Of a stretch of DNA of 24,578 nt, positions 13,377 through 22,472 are shown piece after piece; position 1 is the first letter of the stretch, and each line of letters opens with the position of its first letter. The translations under genes were made by a program, and so were the position numbers. The notes beneath the pieces were generated by a model. The model was not told the DNA's origin. It made no database searches and was given only the letters and a program-made list of their open reading frames with translations. The stretch is from a virus: the IMG/VR virus record IMGVR_UViG_3300035698_012329, positions 1-24,578 of that record. One strand, 5' to 3'.

Positions 13377-16300
13377 ATGGCTGTTGCCGCGATCAATACC
13401 GAAAAGGAAAAGAAACCCGTAAGCGCCGCGCCGCTGCTGCTGTTTGAGTGGCTCTATGCGGATGGGACATACTTCCGCGCCTCTACGCATCCGGTCGATG
13501 AGGCCAGCGGCGGGAACAAGGTCAACATTTCGGGCGCCCCATTCGACGGCAAGGCGTTTCTTCCTCGGATCAAGTCTCAGAACATCGACACAACGCAAGC
13601 TCAGGGCTCGCTCGGGATCGATATCGTCCCGGCGGTTTCTTGCATCTTGGCGAACGGCGATGGGTTCGTATTCTCGAATTTTGAGGGGAACCCGGCGCGC
13701 GGATTCAAGGGCGCTCAGCTACAGGTGTGGCTCGTCTTCTGGGAAGTCGGTACGACCAACTTTTCGAGCGACTGGCGTTCGGTGTTCCTCGGTCTGTCCG
13801 ATCCGCCATCGCGAGTTGAGGAAGACGAATTCCAGGTCGGCGCAACGGCGAATACGAACCTCGGCAAGATCAATCTTCCGCCGACACGGATTCAGATCCG
13901 CTGTCCGTGGGCGTTCCCACGCAATGCGGAACAGCGCCAAGCGGCGAAAGACGACACAGAAAGCATCTTTTACCCATGCGGCTATTCCGCCGATCTGAGC
14001 GGCGGCGTGGGCAATCTGGACGGCGGGGACGCCTTCACGGAATGCAACTTCACGAAGCCGAACTGTATTGAGCGGGGCATGTTTACCGAGGACGGCTCGG
14101 CGAATCCCACGGGCCGGTACGGCGGCATTCAATTCGAGCCGCTTCCGACTCGCCGGACAAGGCCTGTCGGCGGCGATTTCGAGACGCTGGAACAGCAACG
14201 AAACATCGCCGCCTATAACGATTTCGTCCCGTTGGTCTACGGTATGCAGTGGATCGACGCGATCCCGTTGAACATCTTGCGCGATGGCAACCTGACCGGC
14301 TTTGAGGTTTTGCTCTGTCAGGGCGAAGTAGACAAGGTTCAGAGGGTCGTTTGTAACGGCGTGGAGATGTTCAGAAAGGACACTCTGAACGCAGATCCGA
14401 ACATCTCCGGCTGGTGGGAATGGGTGAACACCGGCGACCGCAACGGCGCTCAGAACACGGACGCACTGTACAAAGATACGTCCGGGAACAAGCTTGGCGA
14501 TCCCTACGGTTCGCTTGCCGTGATCTTCGTCAAGGTTCCTCGCCAGCTCCACGATTCCGCCGAGCCGCCCTCGATCCAGGTCTTGCTACAGGGGAAGAAA
14601 GTCAGGGTCTACACGGACACCTCGACGTTTACGACGGTCTGGAGCGAGAACCCGTTTTGGCAGAAACTTGATCTGCTGGTGCAAACGAACTTCACCTATG
14701 CAGCGATCAACCGGCAGACCTTCATCGACGCCGCTGCAATCGCTGATGAGGTGATCGATTTCACTGATCCCGACACCGGAGCGACGACCACCTACCGCTA
14801 TCAAAGCGGCTTCACGTTGCGGCGGCGACGGTCCGCATCGGACATCATTCGGGGCCTGCGGAATGCGACCGACTCGCTTCTCTACTTCGATGAGAACGGA
14901 CTGTTGGCGATCAGGATCAAGCGTTCGCTTGCCGATCAGCAAGGCTCGGCGGTTTCGGGGTCGAACTACAACACCGCGATCGAGTCCAAGACTTCGGACG
15001 GCTCGACGGCGGATGGCTACGCCGCTTACAAATTCGACGAATCGAACATCCTTGTCGATCAGAACGGACGGCGGCGCTTCCGGCTGATCGCCCAACCGAC
15101 GAACGCAACGCCGACTCATATAACGGTCCTGCTGCAAAACCGCTTCCGGCAGTACAAGCAAGATTCGGTTCAGGTGCGGGATTCTTCGGCGATCGTGAAG
15201 GCGGGCCGGGAGGTGACGGCGAGCGTCCCGATCGACGGGATCATTCTCACGGATCAGGCGAAGCGAATAGCGTCTCGGATCATCGCCGAGGGCGTGGGCG
15301 GCAATACGCGGAACGATGACGGCGGGACGTGGGAGTTTGAGCTCTGGAGTTCCGTGAATGCGATCCACCTACAGATCGGCGATATCGTTCTTTTGCAATG
15401 GCCTGAGCTGGCGCTCGATCACGGGCTCGAAAGCCCTTCGGCGACGCCGATCCTAGGGGTCTTGGCTCGCCTGACCGCATTCGCTCCGGCGACGAACGCC
15501 GCCGAGATCCGAATCAGGGTGGCGACGATCAGAGATCAGGTGTGGTGGTTGGACACCTTCGGCCAGAAAGACGAAGTTGCAAACGAGGACAGTCATCGCG
15601 ACGCCGAGCCGCGCCCGTCCTATCCGTGGCAAGCCTTCCAGGTTCAGCCATCCTCAGGCGATCCGATCCTAGCGACGACAAACTACTTTTTCGGATTGGC
15701 GCAACGCTACGTGACGCTCGCCGACTCGACGGCTAAGGCGTTTCTCGATGTCTCGGGAAAGCTCCCGGTCAACATCTTTTCGGCTGAAACCTATCCGCCG
15801 AATGTCCCGGTCCAAGGCTCGACGGCGAACACCGGCGGCTCGATCGCGGGCGGCTTTACCTACTACATTCGGCTAGTGACGAAGGAAGCGACCGGCAACT
15901 CATCGAAGCTGACGGGGCCATCGAATCCGATCATCGTTGAAGTTCCCGCCGGAACCGATACGAACACGATCAGCGCGATCGATTGTTCGTGGCCTGATGG
16001 CGCGGTCGGCTACATGGTGTTCGCCGGGTCGAATCCGAACCGGCTCACCTTCCAATCGCAAACCGACGGAACGCCGCCCGCAACGGTCACAATTACAGCT
16101 CTAAATGAGGCCCACTGGGGACTCCCGGATTCGGAACTTGACGTTATCAAAGTCAAGGTGAAGCGGATCGTCCATAGCGGCGTTTTCGGCGTCCAGATCT
16201 CGGCTGTCACAGCGACCACGATCGAGGTGATCGGCGCTCTGTGGACCACGGACGAATGGGCGGGGTACGTCTGCTCCGTGATCGGATTCCAGGGGGATTC

Positions 16301-17441
16301 GCAAGCAATCCCGATCGCCAACTTCGCTATCGACTCGAACACCTCGGACACGCTCACGCTGACCGGGGGTAGCCCTGACCCAACGGCTATTGGAGTCGAA
16401 GCGCTCGACGTGCTTGTGATGCGAGCCCGTGCTACCACGGTCACGGCGAACACGATCGGATGCGCCAAATTCGACAACTCGCTAGCCGTCGAAGCCGTGA
16501 AATCTGTCGAGCTGGCGACGAATGCTAGCCCGATCGTGGTGACCTCCACCGGGCACGGCTACGTGACAAGCAATCAGGTTCGGATCGACTTCGCGGGCGG
16601 GAATACGAATGCGAACGGAATCCACGCGATCACGCGGCTTGACGATGATACGTTTTCGCTGGACAGCTCCACCGGGAACGCCGCCTATACGGGCGGCGGG
16701 ATCGTTCGCAGACTTACCGAGGGCCTGACGCCTGACTCTGAGATCGGGACCGTCGTCAGGGTCTTGCACGGCACCGGCAAGGGGCAGACTCGGACCGTGA
16801 TCGACAACAGCGAAACGGTCTACACCCTCGATCGCGATTGGGACGTAGAGCCCGATGACGAATCGATATGGATCGTCGAAGTTCCGCAATGGGATCAGGT
16901 GATCGAAACGTCTCCGATCGACAACAGCGTTCCGCCGACGGCGGGGCTTGTCGAGACGATCGCGGTTCCCTTTGACAACTTGCTCAATCAAGCTGTGCTG
17001 GTGATGCCGTTCACTGCCGACGGCGGTGATAACGAGAGCTGGGAGCACTTGAACGATGCTCTAGATATCTTCATGTTCGGATCGGCCGGAGCGACCGGCG
17101 GATTCCAGGGCGGGCGGGCCTTCGTGATCCAGGGGACACTCGCGATCGGCTCGGATCAAACGCCGATCAACCGGACACGCGCCGCCGCTACCGTGGTCGC
17201 CGTGCAAGCCGAAGTCAAGATAGCGCCCACCGGCGCAAGCATTACGATCGAGATCTACGTCGATGCTTCGGTATGGCTCACGCTCTCGATCACGGCTACG
17301 ACCTTGTTTGCGGAGGCGACGCAAGGGGAGTTGGCCGCCGCCGGGCCGATCCCGGCAGACGCAAAGCTGAGGGTCGATCTGACTTCGGTCGGTACGACTG
17401 AGCCGGGCGCGGATCTCTCCGTTCAGCTATTCTTTTCATAG
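13377..17441 (+). CDS. Tail tip hub protein, gpL-like plus gpJ-like fusion
   Basis: A 1354-residue protein that likely forms the tip hub contacting the receptor and closing the tube. The N-terminal about 240 residues carry four Cys (C176, C201, C223, C230) in R-C-P-W, Y-P-C-G-Y, T-E-C-N-F and P-N-C-I-E, followed by Y-G-G-I-Q-F. The order and the 7-residue spacing of the last two recall the iron-sulfur domain of lambda gpL. The centre (about 250-760) resembles gpJ-type hubs. A fibronectin-III-like segment (about 800-900), the shared HG-TGD-type module (about 1043-1112) and a beta-rich C terminus follow. I chose ATG 13377, with GGAG 9 nt upstream, over GTG 13353. Confidence 0.75.
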   Translation: MAVAAINTEKEKKPVSAAPLLLFEWLYADGTYFRASTHPVDEASGGNKVNISGAPFDGKAFLPRIKSQNIDTTQAQGSLGIDIVPAVSCILANGDGFVFSNFEGNPARGFKGAQLQVWLVFWEVGTTNFSSDWRSVFLGLSDPPSRVEEDEFQVGATANTNLGKINLPPTRIQIRCPWAFPRNAEQRQAAKDDTESIFYPCGYSADLSGGVGNLDGGDAFTECNFTKPNCIERGMFTEDGSANPTGRYGGIQFEPLPTRRTRPVGGDFETLEQQRNIAAYNDFVPLVYGMQWIDAIPLNILRDGNLTGFEVLLCQGEVDKVQRVVCNGVEMFRKDTLNADPNISGWWEWVNTGDRNGAQNTDALYKDTSGNKLGDPYGSLAVIFVKVPRQLHDSAEPPSIQVLLQGKKVRVYTDTSTFTTVWSENPFWQKLDLLVQTNFTYAAINRQTFIDAAAIADEVIDFTDPDTGATTTYRYQSGFTLRRRRSASDIIRGLRNATDSLLYFDENGLLAIRIKRSLADQQGSAVSGSNYNTAIESKTSDGSTADGYAAYKFDESNILVDQNGRRRFRLIAQPTNATPTHITVLLQNRFRQYKQDSVQVRDSSAIVKAGREVTASVPIDGIILTDQAKRIASRIIAEGVGGNTRNDDGGTWEFELWSSVNAIHLQIGDIVLLQWPELALDHGLESPSATPILGVLARLTAFAPATNAAEIRIRVATIRDQVWWLDTFGQKDEVANEDSHRDAEPRPSYPWQAFQVQPSSGDPILATTNYFFGLAQRYVTLADSTAKAFLDVSGKLPVNIFSAETYPPNVPVQGSTANTGGSIAGGFTYYIRLVTKEATGNSSKLTGPSNPIIVEVPAGTDTNTISAIDCSWPDGAVGYMVFAGSNPNRLTFQSQTDGTPPATVTITALNEAHWGLPDSELDVIKVKVKRIVHSGVFGVQISAVTATTIEVIGALWTTDEWAGYVCSVIGFQGDSQAIPIANFAIDSNTSDTLTLTGGSPDPTAIGVEALDVLVMRARATTVTANTIGCAKFDNSLAVEAVKSVELATNASPIVVTSTGHGYVTSNQVRIDFAGGNTNANGIHAITRLDDDTFSLDSSTGNAAYTGGGIVRRLTEGLTPDSEIGTVVRVLHGTGKGQTRTVIDNSETVYTLDRDWDVEPDDESIWIVEVPQWDQVIETSPIDNSVPPTAGLVETIAVPFDNLLNQAVLVMPFTADGGDNESWEHLNDALDIFMFGSAGATGGFQGGRAFVIQGTLAIGSDQTPINRTRAAATVVAVQAEVKIAPTGASITIEIYVDASVWLTLSITATTLFAEATQGELAAAGPIPADAKLRVDLTSVGTTEPGADLSVQLFFS

Positions 17442-17446
17442 GCCCG

Positions 17447-17487
17447 GCGTTGCCGCCCCGTGGTGGAGAGCCACGGGGCGGCAACGC
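17447..17487 (+). terminator. Perfect 17-bp hairpin after the hub gene
   Basis: Bases 17447-17463 pair without mismatch with 17471-17487 around the loop TGGAGAG. It is G+C-rich but has no T tract, so it may act with Rho, slow polymerase, or protect the 3' end of the tail message. It begins 6 bp after the hub stop codon. Confidence 0.6.
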
Positions 17488-17633
17488 GGAAAGCCAGCCC
17501 TATTCGTCTCGTGCCTTCCCGGCAGCGATGCAACTCGGGAACCAAGGCCAGTCGGCGAACTGCCCCTGCCGTCCGAGTCTCATGAACTTGAGACGATCGA
17601 GGGGGAAACCCTTCGGTTTGCTGACGCCGGGCC
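17488..17633 (+). other. Non-coding stretch between hairpin and Cys-rich gene
   Basis: No convincing gene is seen. Small inverted repeats are present: GTCTC/GAGAC (17577-17594) and AAACC/GGTTT around 17606-17619. ORFs here look like chance readings of the hairpin arm. Confidence 0.4.
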
Positions 17634-17642
17634 TGCTAGAAT
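17634..17642 (+). promoter_or_regulatory. Extended -10 box before the Cys-rich gene
   Basis: TGC-TAGAAT with the hexamer at 17637-17642, 7 nt before ATG 17650. No ribosome-binding site lies between them, so a leaderless transcript is likely. No strong -35 is present, as is usual for extended -10 promoters. Confidence 0.5.
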
Positions 17643-17649
17643 TTCCGAT

Positions 17650-17901
17650 ATGGAAGTTCCGAACGATGTCACAATCTTTGTTTGCGGTCGCCGCTCCGGC
17701 AAGACGCCGACTTGCATCTATCCGCTGTCAGGACCGAAAGCGGGCCAACTCTGCGGGCGTTCGCGAGAGATGTTTATCGATGGCGCTCCATACTGCCGCG
17801 CCCACGGCCAACGGCAAGTAACCGCCATCAGTTCCGAACAGAGTTCAGAACGGGGCCTTCGTGGGATCGATCTAGGCGATCCGAGCGGCCTCAGGTCGTA
17901 G
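17650..17901 (+). CDS. Small Cys-rich, probable zinc-binding protein
   Basis: An 83-residue protein. Cys at 12, 22, 35 and 49 with His 52 (C-x9-C, then C-G-R, then Y-C-R-A-H) suggest one metal site. The spacing C-x9-C and the Y-C-x2-H ending match the C-terminal finger of the HTH protein encoded at 22942-23307, so the two share a type of zinc knuckle. The tail after residue 55 is polar and probably flexible. An extended -10 box directly upstream implies its own leaderless promoter. DNA or RNA binding is a reasonable guess, not shown. Confidence 0.6.
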   Translation: MEVPNDVTIFVCGRRSGKTPTCIYPLSGPKAGQLCGRSREMFIDGAPYCRAHGQRQVTAISSEQSSERGLRGIDLGDPSGLRS

Positions 17902-17907
17902 CGTCCA

Positions 17908-17942
17908 CTCTCGCCGAGTAAACGCCGTGTACGCGGCGAGAG
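17908..17942 (+). other. 9-bp inverted repeat before the HAD gene
   Basis: CTCTCGCCG (17908-17916) pairs with CGGCGAGAG (17934-17942) around 17 nt. It ends 10 nt before the GGGGG ribosome-binding site of the next gene, so it may form in the mRNA leader and affect its translation, or partly terminate the transcript from 17650. Confidence 0.45.
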
Positions 17943-17964
17943 CTTGGCGAATGGGGGTTATCCT

Positions 17965-18477
17965 ATGCAGGTGCAAAGACCAATTCTGTTTCTAGACATC
18001 GACGGCGTTGTTATCACGCTCCGAAGCATTCAAGCTGGCAAGGGAAATCCGAGCGCTTCGATCAAGAAAGTAGATCATGACGCCGTGGTTCAACTGAATC
18101 GAGTCATCGAGACAACCGGCGCGGCGGTGGTGCTTAGCAGCACGTGGCGCGAACTCTACGACGGCGACCTTGGGCGGCTCGCCGAGTTGCTGGCAAGCTG
18201 GGAAATCCGTTGTGATCTGATCGGCAAGACGCCGCGCCTGACCGGACCGGCGCGTACAGATAGCGGATTCGAGTATGAGGCGGCTCGACCTAGGGGCGAA
18301 GAGATCGCGTCTTGGCTCGCCAACAATCCCGGGCATGGTCCCGTAGCGATCATCGATGAAGAATCGGATATGGGGGCAATTCTCCGAAAGCGGTTGGTCA
18401 AGACTGAATTCGAGACGGGCCTGACCGCGCCGCTCGCCGACCGCGCGATATGGCTTTTGCAGGGGAACGATGCCTGA
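17965..18477 (+). CDS. HAD-fold hydrolase-like protein (SAK-HAD type)
   Basis: A 170-residue haloacid dehalogenase-fold protein. Motif I is F-L-D-I-D-G (D11, D13), motif II is L-S-S-T-W-R (58-62) and the acidic motif is I-I-D-E-E-S-D (D131, D135). L-S-S-T-W-R and the final G-L-T match the family described as the HAD domain of Swiss Army Knife RNA-repair proteins, from memory. Such enzymes remove phosphates, perhaps from nucleic acid ends. The second acidic residue of the usual DD pair is Glu132. ATG 17965 is chosen (GGGGG 7 nt upstream) over an in-frame TTG at 17944. It overlaps the next gene by 8 nt. Confidence 0.75.
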   Translation: MQVQRPILFLDIDGVVITLRSIQAGKGNPSASIKKVDHDAVVQLNRVIETTGAAVVLSSTWRELYDGDLGRLAELLASWEIRCDLIGKTPRLTGPARTDSGFEYEAARPRGEEIASWLANNPGHGPVAIIDEESDMGAILRKRLVKTEFETGLTAPLADRAIWLLQGNDA

Positions 18478-21400
18478 GAGCTTCAAATTCCTCTCGCCTC
18501 ATCGGACCGTCTTTCAGCAAGGCTTCGACCGGCGCGGCGCTCAGTCGGCAATCTATGAGGCCAGCTCATCGGGCTTCAAGATCGCGGGCCGATGCTCGGC
18601 TCATGGCGATTTTGCGGTAGTGGTCCTAGGGGACATCGACAATCGACTCGAACCGCTCCCGATCCGTCACCTTCCTCTGACGGGGCCGATGACGGGGGTT
18701 CAACTCCAGTACGACTACCTAAGCAGCGGGGTTCAGCCGCTCGACTCGCGAAAGTTCGCGTCGATCCCCTGGCGTCACCTCGAATTCGCTCTGACGGACG
18801 GACAGACCACCTCGAAAAGTCTCGATCTGTTCGATCGAGCCACGCTACAGAGCGGCACATTCACGGCGGCTTCTGGTACGTTCACCTTCACTGAGACGGG
18901 GATCATGAAGAACGGCGATCGAGTCGGTCTGTGGTACGGGAACCGGCTCATCGAGTACGCGGTCCCGGGTGGCGTCGATGTCGATCTGAACTATTCAAAC
19001 AGCGGCGGAACCGGAGTCAATCACACCCTGACGACTCCGGCTGGAACGTACACCTATACGCAACTCGGCGGCGATAGTTCTAGCGCCGTGGCTACTGGCG
19101 TGGCTGCTGCTGCTGCTGCTGATCCGTGGATTGTGCCGACAGCGAACGCGAACGTCGTTTCGTGCCGTTCCAAGAAAAGCGACAAGAGCACGTTCAACGT
19201 TTCGGGAGTCGATGGCGGGTTCTTCGGCTCGCAAGGTCCGGCAACGCTTCACAGCATCACGCCGACCACCTTCGCGAGCGAGTTCGCGGCTCTCATCAAT
19301 GCAACCGACTGGAATGCAGTCGCCATCGATTACGGGCTTTATGCCACATCGAGCGGCGCGGTCCTGACGATCAAGGCGGGCCGTCATGGGCTCTGCGATG
19401 TCGCCGTGGATGGCGTGACAGTCACCTACAGTTCCGGCGTTCACCGCTTTAATGGCATGGCCGGAAGCTCCACGATCTACATCGACGGTTCGGCTTACAC
19501 GGTTTCAAGCGTCGATTCGCCCTCTCAGGTAACGCTCGCCGCTGGCGGGACCGGCGGGGCGCTGGCGGCTAAGCCATTCTCGGCTGAGGTGGGCGGAATC
19601 GATGGGAACAAGATCCAGATCTATCGAGAGGCGACGCGGGCGATCTCCGGCAGCGTGGACACCTCAGGGACAACGGTCACGTGGCAGACCGGAACGCAAT
19701 TCTCGAATCTGGTTGCGGACCGCTACATCACGATCGACGGGGCCGGCTACATCATCGATTCGGTCGATTCGGCGACTCAGATCACGCTCGCCAGCTCGGC
19801 GGGAACCCTGAGCGGGAAAGCATTCTCGGCTGTCGAGGAAGAGAACGCCGCGATCACCACGTCAGCCGAGACGCTGAAACTCTCCGGCGGCGCGTCCGAT
19901 GTCACTTGGCGCGTCACGATCGATTTTGACGAAGTGATTACGCTCCCGAGTTCCGGCTCTGGTCGTCTGAGGGATATGCGGCGGGCGTGGTGGACCTTCG
20001 CGCCTCAAGTCGCCGACGGGACCGATTACGTCGCCTCGGATTGGGATGTCACCTTCTCGAACTGGACGATCACCGACGCCTCAAGCAATGCGGATCTGAC
20101 CTATCCGGGCGCGGGTTCGGTTGTCGTCGGCAACCGGGACAAGTGGGTTCGCTACGCCGGAACCTGGGCAGAGCAGGAAGGGTTTTTTTATCACGGCTGG
20201 GCGCGGGCTTCGCAGACCACCGGCGATAAGGTCACGATCCGCTACGCCTCGAATCAGAGTCATGATCTTTGGCTCGGCTGGTCGAAGTACGCCGATCGCG
20301 GCAAGATCGATGTTTCGGTCGATGGGGACAGCGCTACGACGCATGACGCCTACCTGAGCGCCGAGCCATCGGTAGAGACGCAGGAACCGCTACGGACTTC
20401 GCTTGCGGCCGGACCGCATATTGTAGAGATCACGATCCGATCGGACAAGAATTCGTCAAGCAGCGGCAAGTGGTTCTATTTTGATTTCCTCCACGTCGTA
20501 GTTCCTTCGACCACCATTGCGGACGATCCGAACCCGGTTCACACCGATCGAGGGTTTGCTACCGATTTCGACACTGACCACACGTTGCAAATGACGCCGC
20601 AACGGCTTGTCTGGAATCTCGAAAAAACCGGCTACCGAGGGACGATCAACCATTTTTGCGGCGTGTTCTTCTATCCGCAACGCAACCGGAAGGCTTCGAC
20701 CGGATCACAGCCGAGCGTGGCGATCACCTTTGCGGGCACCTTCCGGGACGGCGAGAGCGTCATTCTGAACATCTCGGGAACGTCGGTAGGTAAGACGATC
20801 AGCAAAGCTGAGAGCCGGGCCGATGTCATCCGGCATTTCGTGTACTTCATCAATGAGACGTTTGTAGGCGTGTTCGCATCGTCAAGCGGCGACGTTCTCA
20901 CGATCAAGAATCGAGAGTATCTGTTCGATTTCACCTTCGCGGTTTCAACGAACGATTCCGTCGATGGCACCTTGACGCCTGTCGGCGATCTCCAGCAAGG
21001 AACCGAGGGGATCTGGGAAGTAGACGATTCCGTAGCGTTCAATTACGGATTTACGAAGTGGCATGAGGACTTTGCCGACGCGGTGGCCTCATCGTCTGAT
21101 TTGACGGATGTCGTTTTTACCTACGGTTTTGAGGAGTTGAATCCGCCTGAGGATGGCTCGAATAAGTGGGCGGCGCGGTTCTATGACGGCTTGCGGGTCT
21201 TGACCGCTACCGGGTTCGGCACCGAAGCTGAGGGCCGGATAACGGACGCCACGAACGCGAGCCCGATCGTGGCGACTTGCCCGGGTCATGGGTACGACAC
21301 GGGCGATTCGATCGGGGTTCTGAACGTGGTCGGAAACACGGCGGCCAATGGCACTTGGGACATTGCCGTTCTGGACGCGGATACGTTTGAGCTGGTCGGA

Positions 21401-22459
21401 TCGACCGGGAACGGCGCGTTCAGCTATACGCAGTCTGTAGACCTGATTCCGATCTGTCGGCGGAACCTCAAGACGGTTCACCTCGCCTTTAATACACCGG
21501 TCACGAACTACTTCAAAAAGGTCTATCTCGAAACGGCGCGGATCATGAACGATGCGAGCCTGACGCCGTGGGCGCAATTCGGCGAGAATACGTGGTGGTT
21601 TTTCTCGCGCGATAGCTGCATCATCACCGGCGCAACGGCGGCGAACCCTGTCGAGATCACTACCGCCGAGCCTCACGGCTGGACTACGGGCGATGAGGGA
21701 TACGTCGCCGGGCTTCGCAACTTCCCGAGCGCGAACGGGCTCCAAGATATCACCGTGACGGGCTCGACCACCTTCACGCTCGACGGCGTGGACGGATCAG
21801 CCGAGGGGCCTTTCGACGGCTCGAATAGCCCTCGCGTGGTCGGCGGCTCGATGGCGTTCTACGATGACGACACGAAAACGGATGCGGCAACGGATCTAGG
21901 TCGCGCCTTGGTCAAGATCGACACGCAAGACACAGATCCCAGCGCTCACACTGACGACTTCGATTTTTTGAAGGCCCGCATCTTCGGCCACATCGACGCC
22001 ATCATCGATCACGTCCTGGCGACCTACGCGGGCGCGAAGTTTGAGCACCTTCTACCGCTCGACACGAACGCATCCGATGTTTATTGGCGGGATGCTCTGC
22101 CGTTCCCTCAGGGCGGCCGGACGAACCATGAGGCGAACATCCCTGACGAATTCAAAGCGAAAGCCGGGAGCGGGCTCGACCGGCTCGTGATCGAGGCTCT
22201 GAGCTTCGTCGCTCAGTACCGAGACTCAGACGAAGCTGTTCTGGCGATGCGTCACATGGTCGATAACGAATCGTGGGCGTTCGCCGATATGGACTTTCTC
22301 GCTTGCATCTTCACGTCGTCGCCGCCGTGGGAGGCGGTTTATCTCGAATGGGAACGGCTCGGGATGCGTCAGTACCGGATGTTTGCGTTCGATCACTACG
22401 TTCTGTACTCACGGGCTTTCCGGCTACCCAGCTACCGGAACCGGGTCGATTTCATCTGA
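18470..22459 (+). CDS. Large tail tip / fibre structural protein
   Basis: A 1329-residue beta-rich protein, last of the tail genes and presumably exposed on the virion. The N-terminal 110 residues may attach it to the tip. It then has repeated small beta domains: a pair at about 336 and 420 (Y-I-D-G-S-A-Y / T-I-D-G-A-G-Y, each leading to S-V-D-S and Q-x-T-L), a second pair around 260-320 and 760-830 (S-G-x-V-L-T-I-K), and two HG-TGD modules (about 923-990 and 1050-1120). The last 130 residues are helical and aromatic. No enzyme motif was seen. A non-contractile tail sheath protein is an alternative name. It overlaps the HAD gene by 8 nt (ATGCCTGA). Confidence 0.65.
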   Translation: MPESFKFLSPHRTVFQQGFDRRGAQSAIYEASSSGFKIAGRCSAHGDFAVVVLGDIDNRLEPLPIRHLPLTGPMTGVQLQYDYLSSGVQPLDSRKFASIPWRHLEFALTDGQTTSKSLDLFDRATLQSGTFTAASGTFTFTETGIMKNGDRVGLWYGNRLIEYAVPGGVDVDLNYSNSGGTGVNHTLTTPAGTYTYTQLGGDSSSAVATGVAAAAAADPWIVPTANANVVSCRSKKSDKSTFNVSGVDGGFFGSQGPATLHSITPTTFASEFAALINATDWNAVAIDYGLYATSSGAVLTIKAGRHGLCDVAVDGVTVTYSSGVHRFNGMAGSSTIYIDGSAYTVSSVDSPSQVTLAAGGTGGALAAKPFSAEVGGIDGNKIQIYREATRAISGSVDTSGTTVTWQTGTQFSNLVADRYITIDGAGYIIDSVDSATQITLASSAGTLSGKAFSAVEEENAAITTSAETLKLSGGASDVTWRVTIDFDEVITLPSSGSGRLRDMRRAWWTFAPQVADGTDYVASDWDVTFSNWTITDASSNADLTYPGAGSVVVGNRDKWVRYAGTWAEQEGFFYHGWARASQTTGDKVTIRYASNQSHDLWLGWSKYADRGKIDVSVDGDSATTHDAYLSAEPSVETQEPLRTSLAAGPHIVEITIRSDKNSSSSGKWFYFDFLHVVVPSTTIADDPNPVHTDRGFATDFDTDHTLQMTPQRLVWNLEKTGYRGTINHFCGVFFYPQRNRKASTGSQPSVAITFAGTFRDGESVILNISGTSVGKTISKAESRADVIRHFVYFINETFVGVFASSSGDVLTIKNREYLFDFTFAVSTNDSVDGTLTPVGDLQQGTEGIWEVDDSVAFNYGFTKWHEDFADAVASSSDLTDVVFTYGFEELNPPEDGSNKWAARFYDGLRVLTATGFGTEAEGRITDATNASPIVATCPGHGYDTGDSIGVLNVVGNTAANGTWDIAVLDADTFELVGSTGNGAFSYTQSVDLIPICRRNLKTVHLAFNTPVTNYFKKVYLETARIMNDASLTPWAQFGENTWWFFSRDSCIITGATAANPVEITTAEPHGWTTGDEGYVAGLRNFPSANGLQDITVTGSTTFTLDGVDGSAEGPFDGSNSPRVVGGSMAFYDDDTKTDAATDLGRALVKIDTQDTDPSAHTDDFDFLKARIFGHIDAIIDHVLATYAGAKFEHLLPLDTNASDVYWRDALPFPQGGRTNHEANIPDEFKAKAGSGLDRLVIEALSFVAQYRDSDEAVLAMRHMVDNESWAFADMDFLACIFTSSPPWEAVYLEWERLGMRQYRMFAFDHYVLYSRAFRLPSYRNRVDFI

Positions 22460-22465
22460 TACAGT
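22457..22465 (+). promoter_or_regulatory. Extended -10 box before the 57-residue ORF
   Basis: TGA-TACAGT, where TGA is also the stop codon of the 1329-residue gene. The hexamer ends 7 nt before ATG 22473. A nearly identical TGA-TACACT precedes the minus-strand gene at 23798. Confidence 0.4.
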
Positions 22466-22472
22466 GTCAGTC

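Noticed and set aside
13719-14552. 277-residue minus-strand ORF opposite the hub gene
   Set aside because: Antisense shadow of a convincing structural gene; no supporting signals.
17450-17821. 123-residue ORF over the hairpin
   Set aside because: Its start is in a hairpin arm and it overlaps the better-supported Cys-rich gene in another frame.
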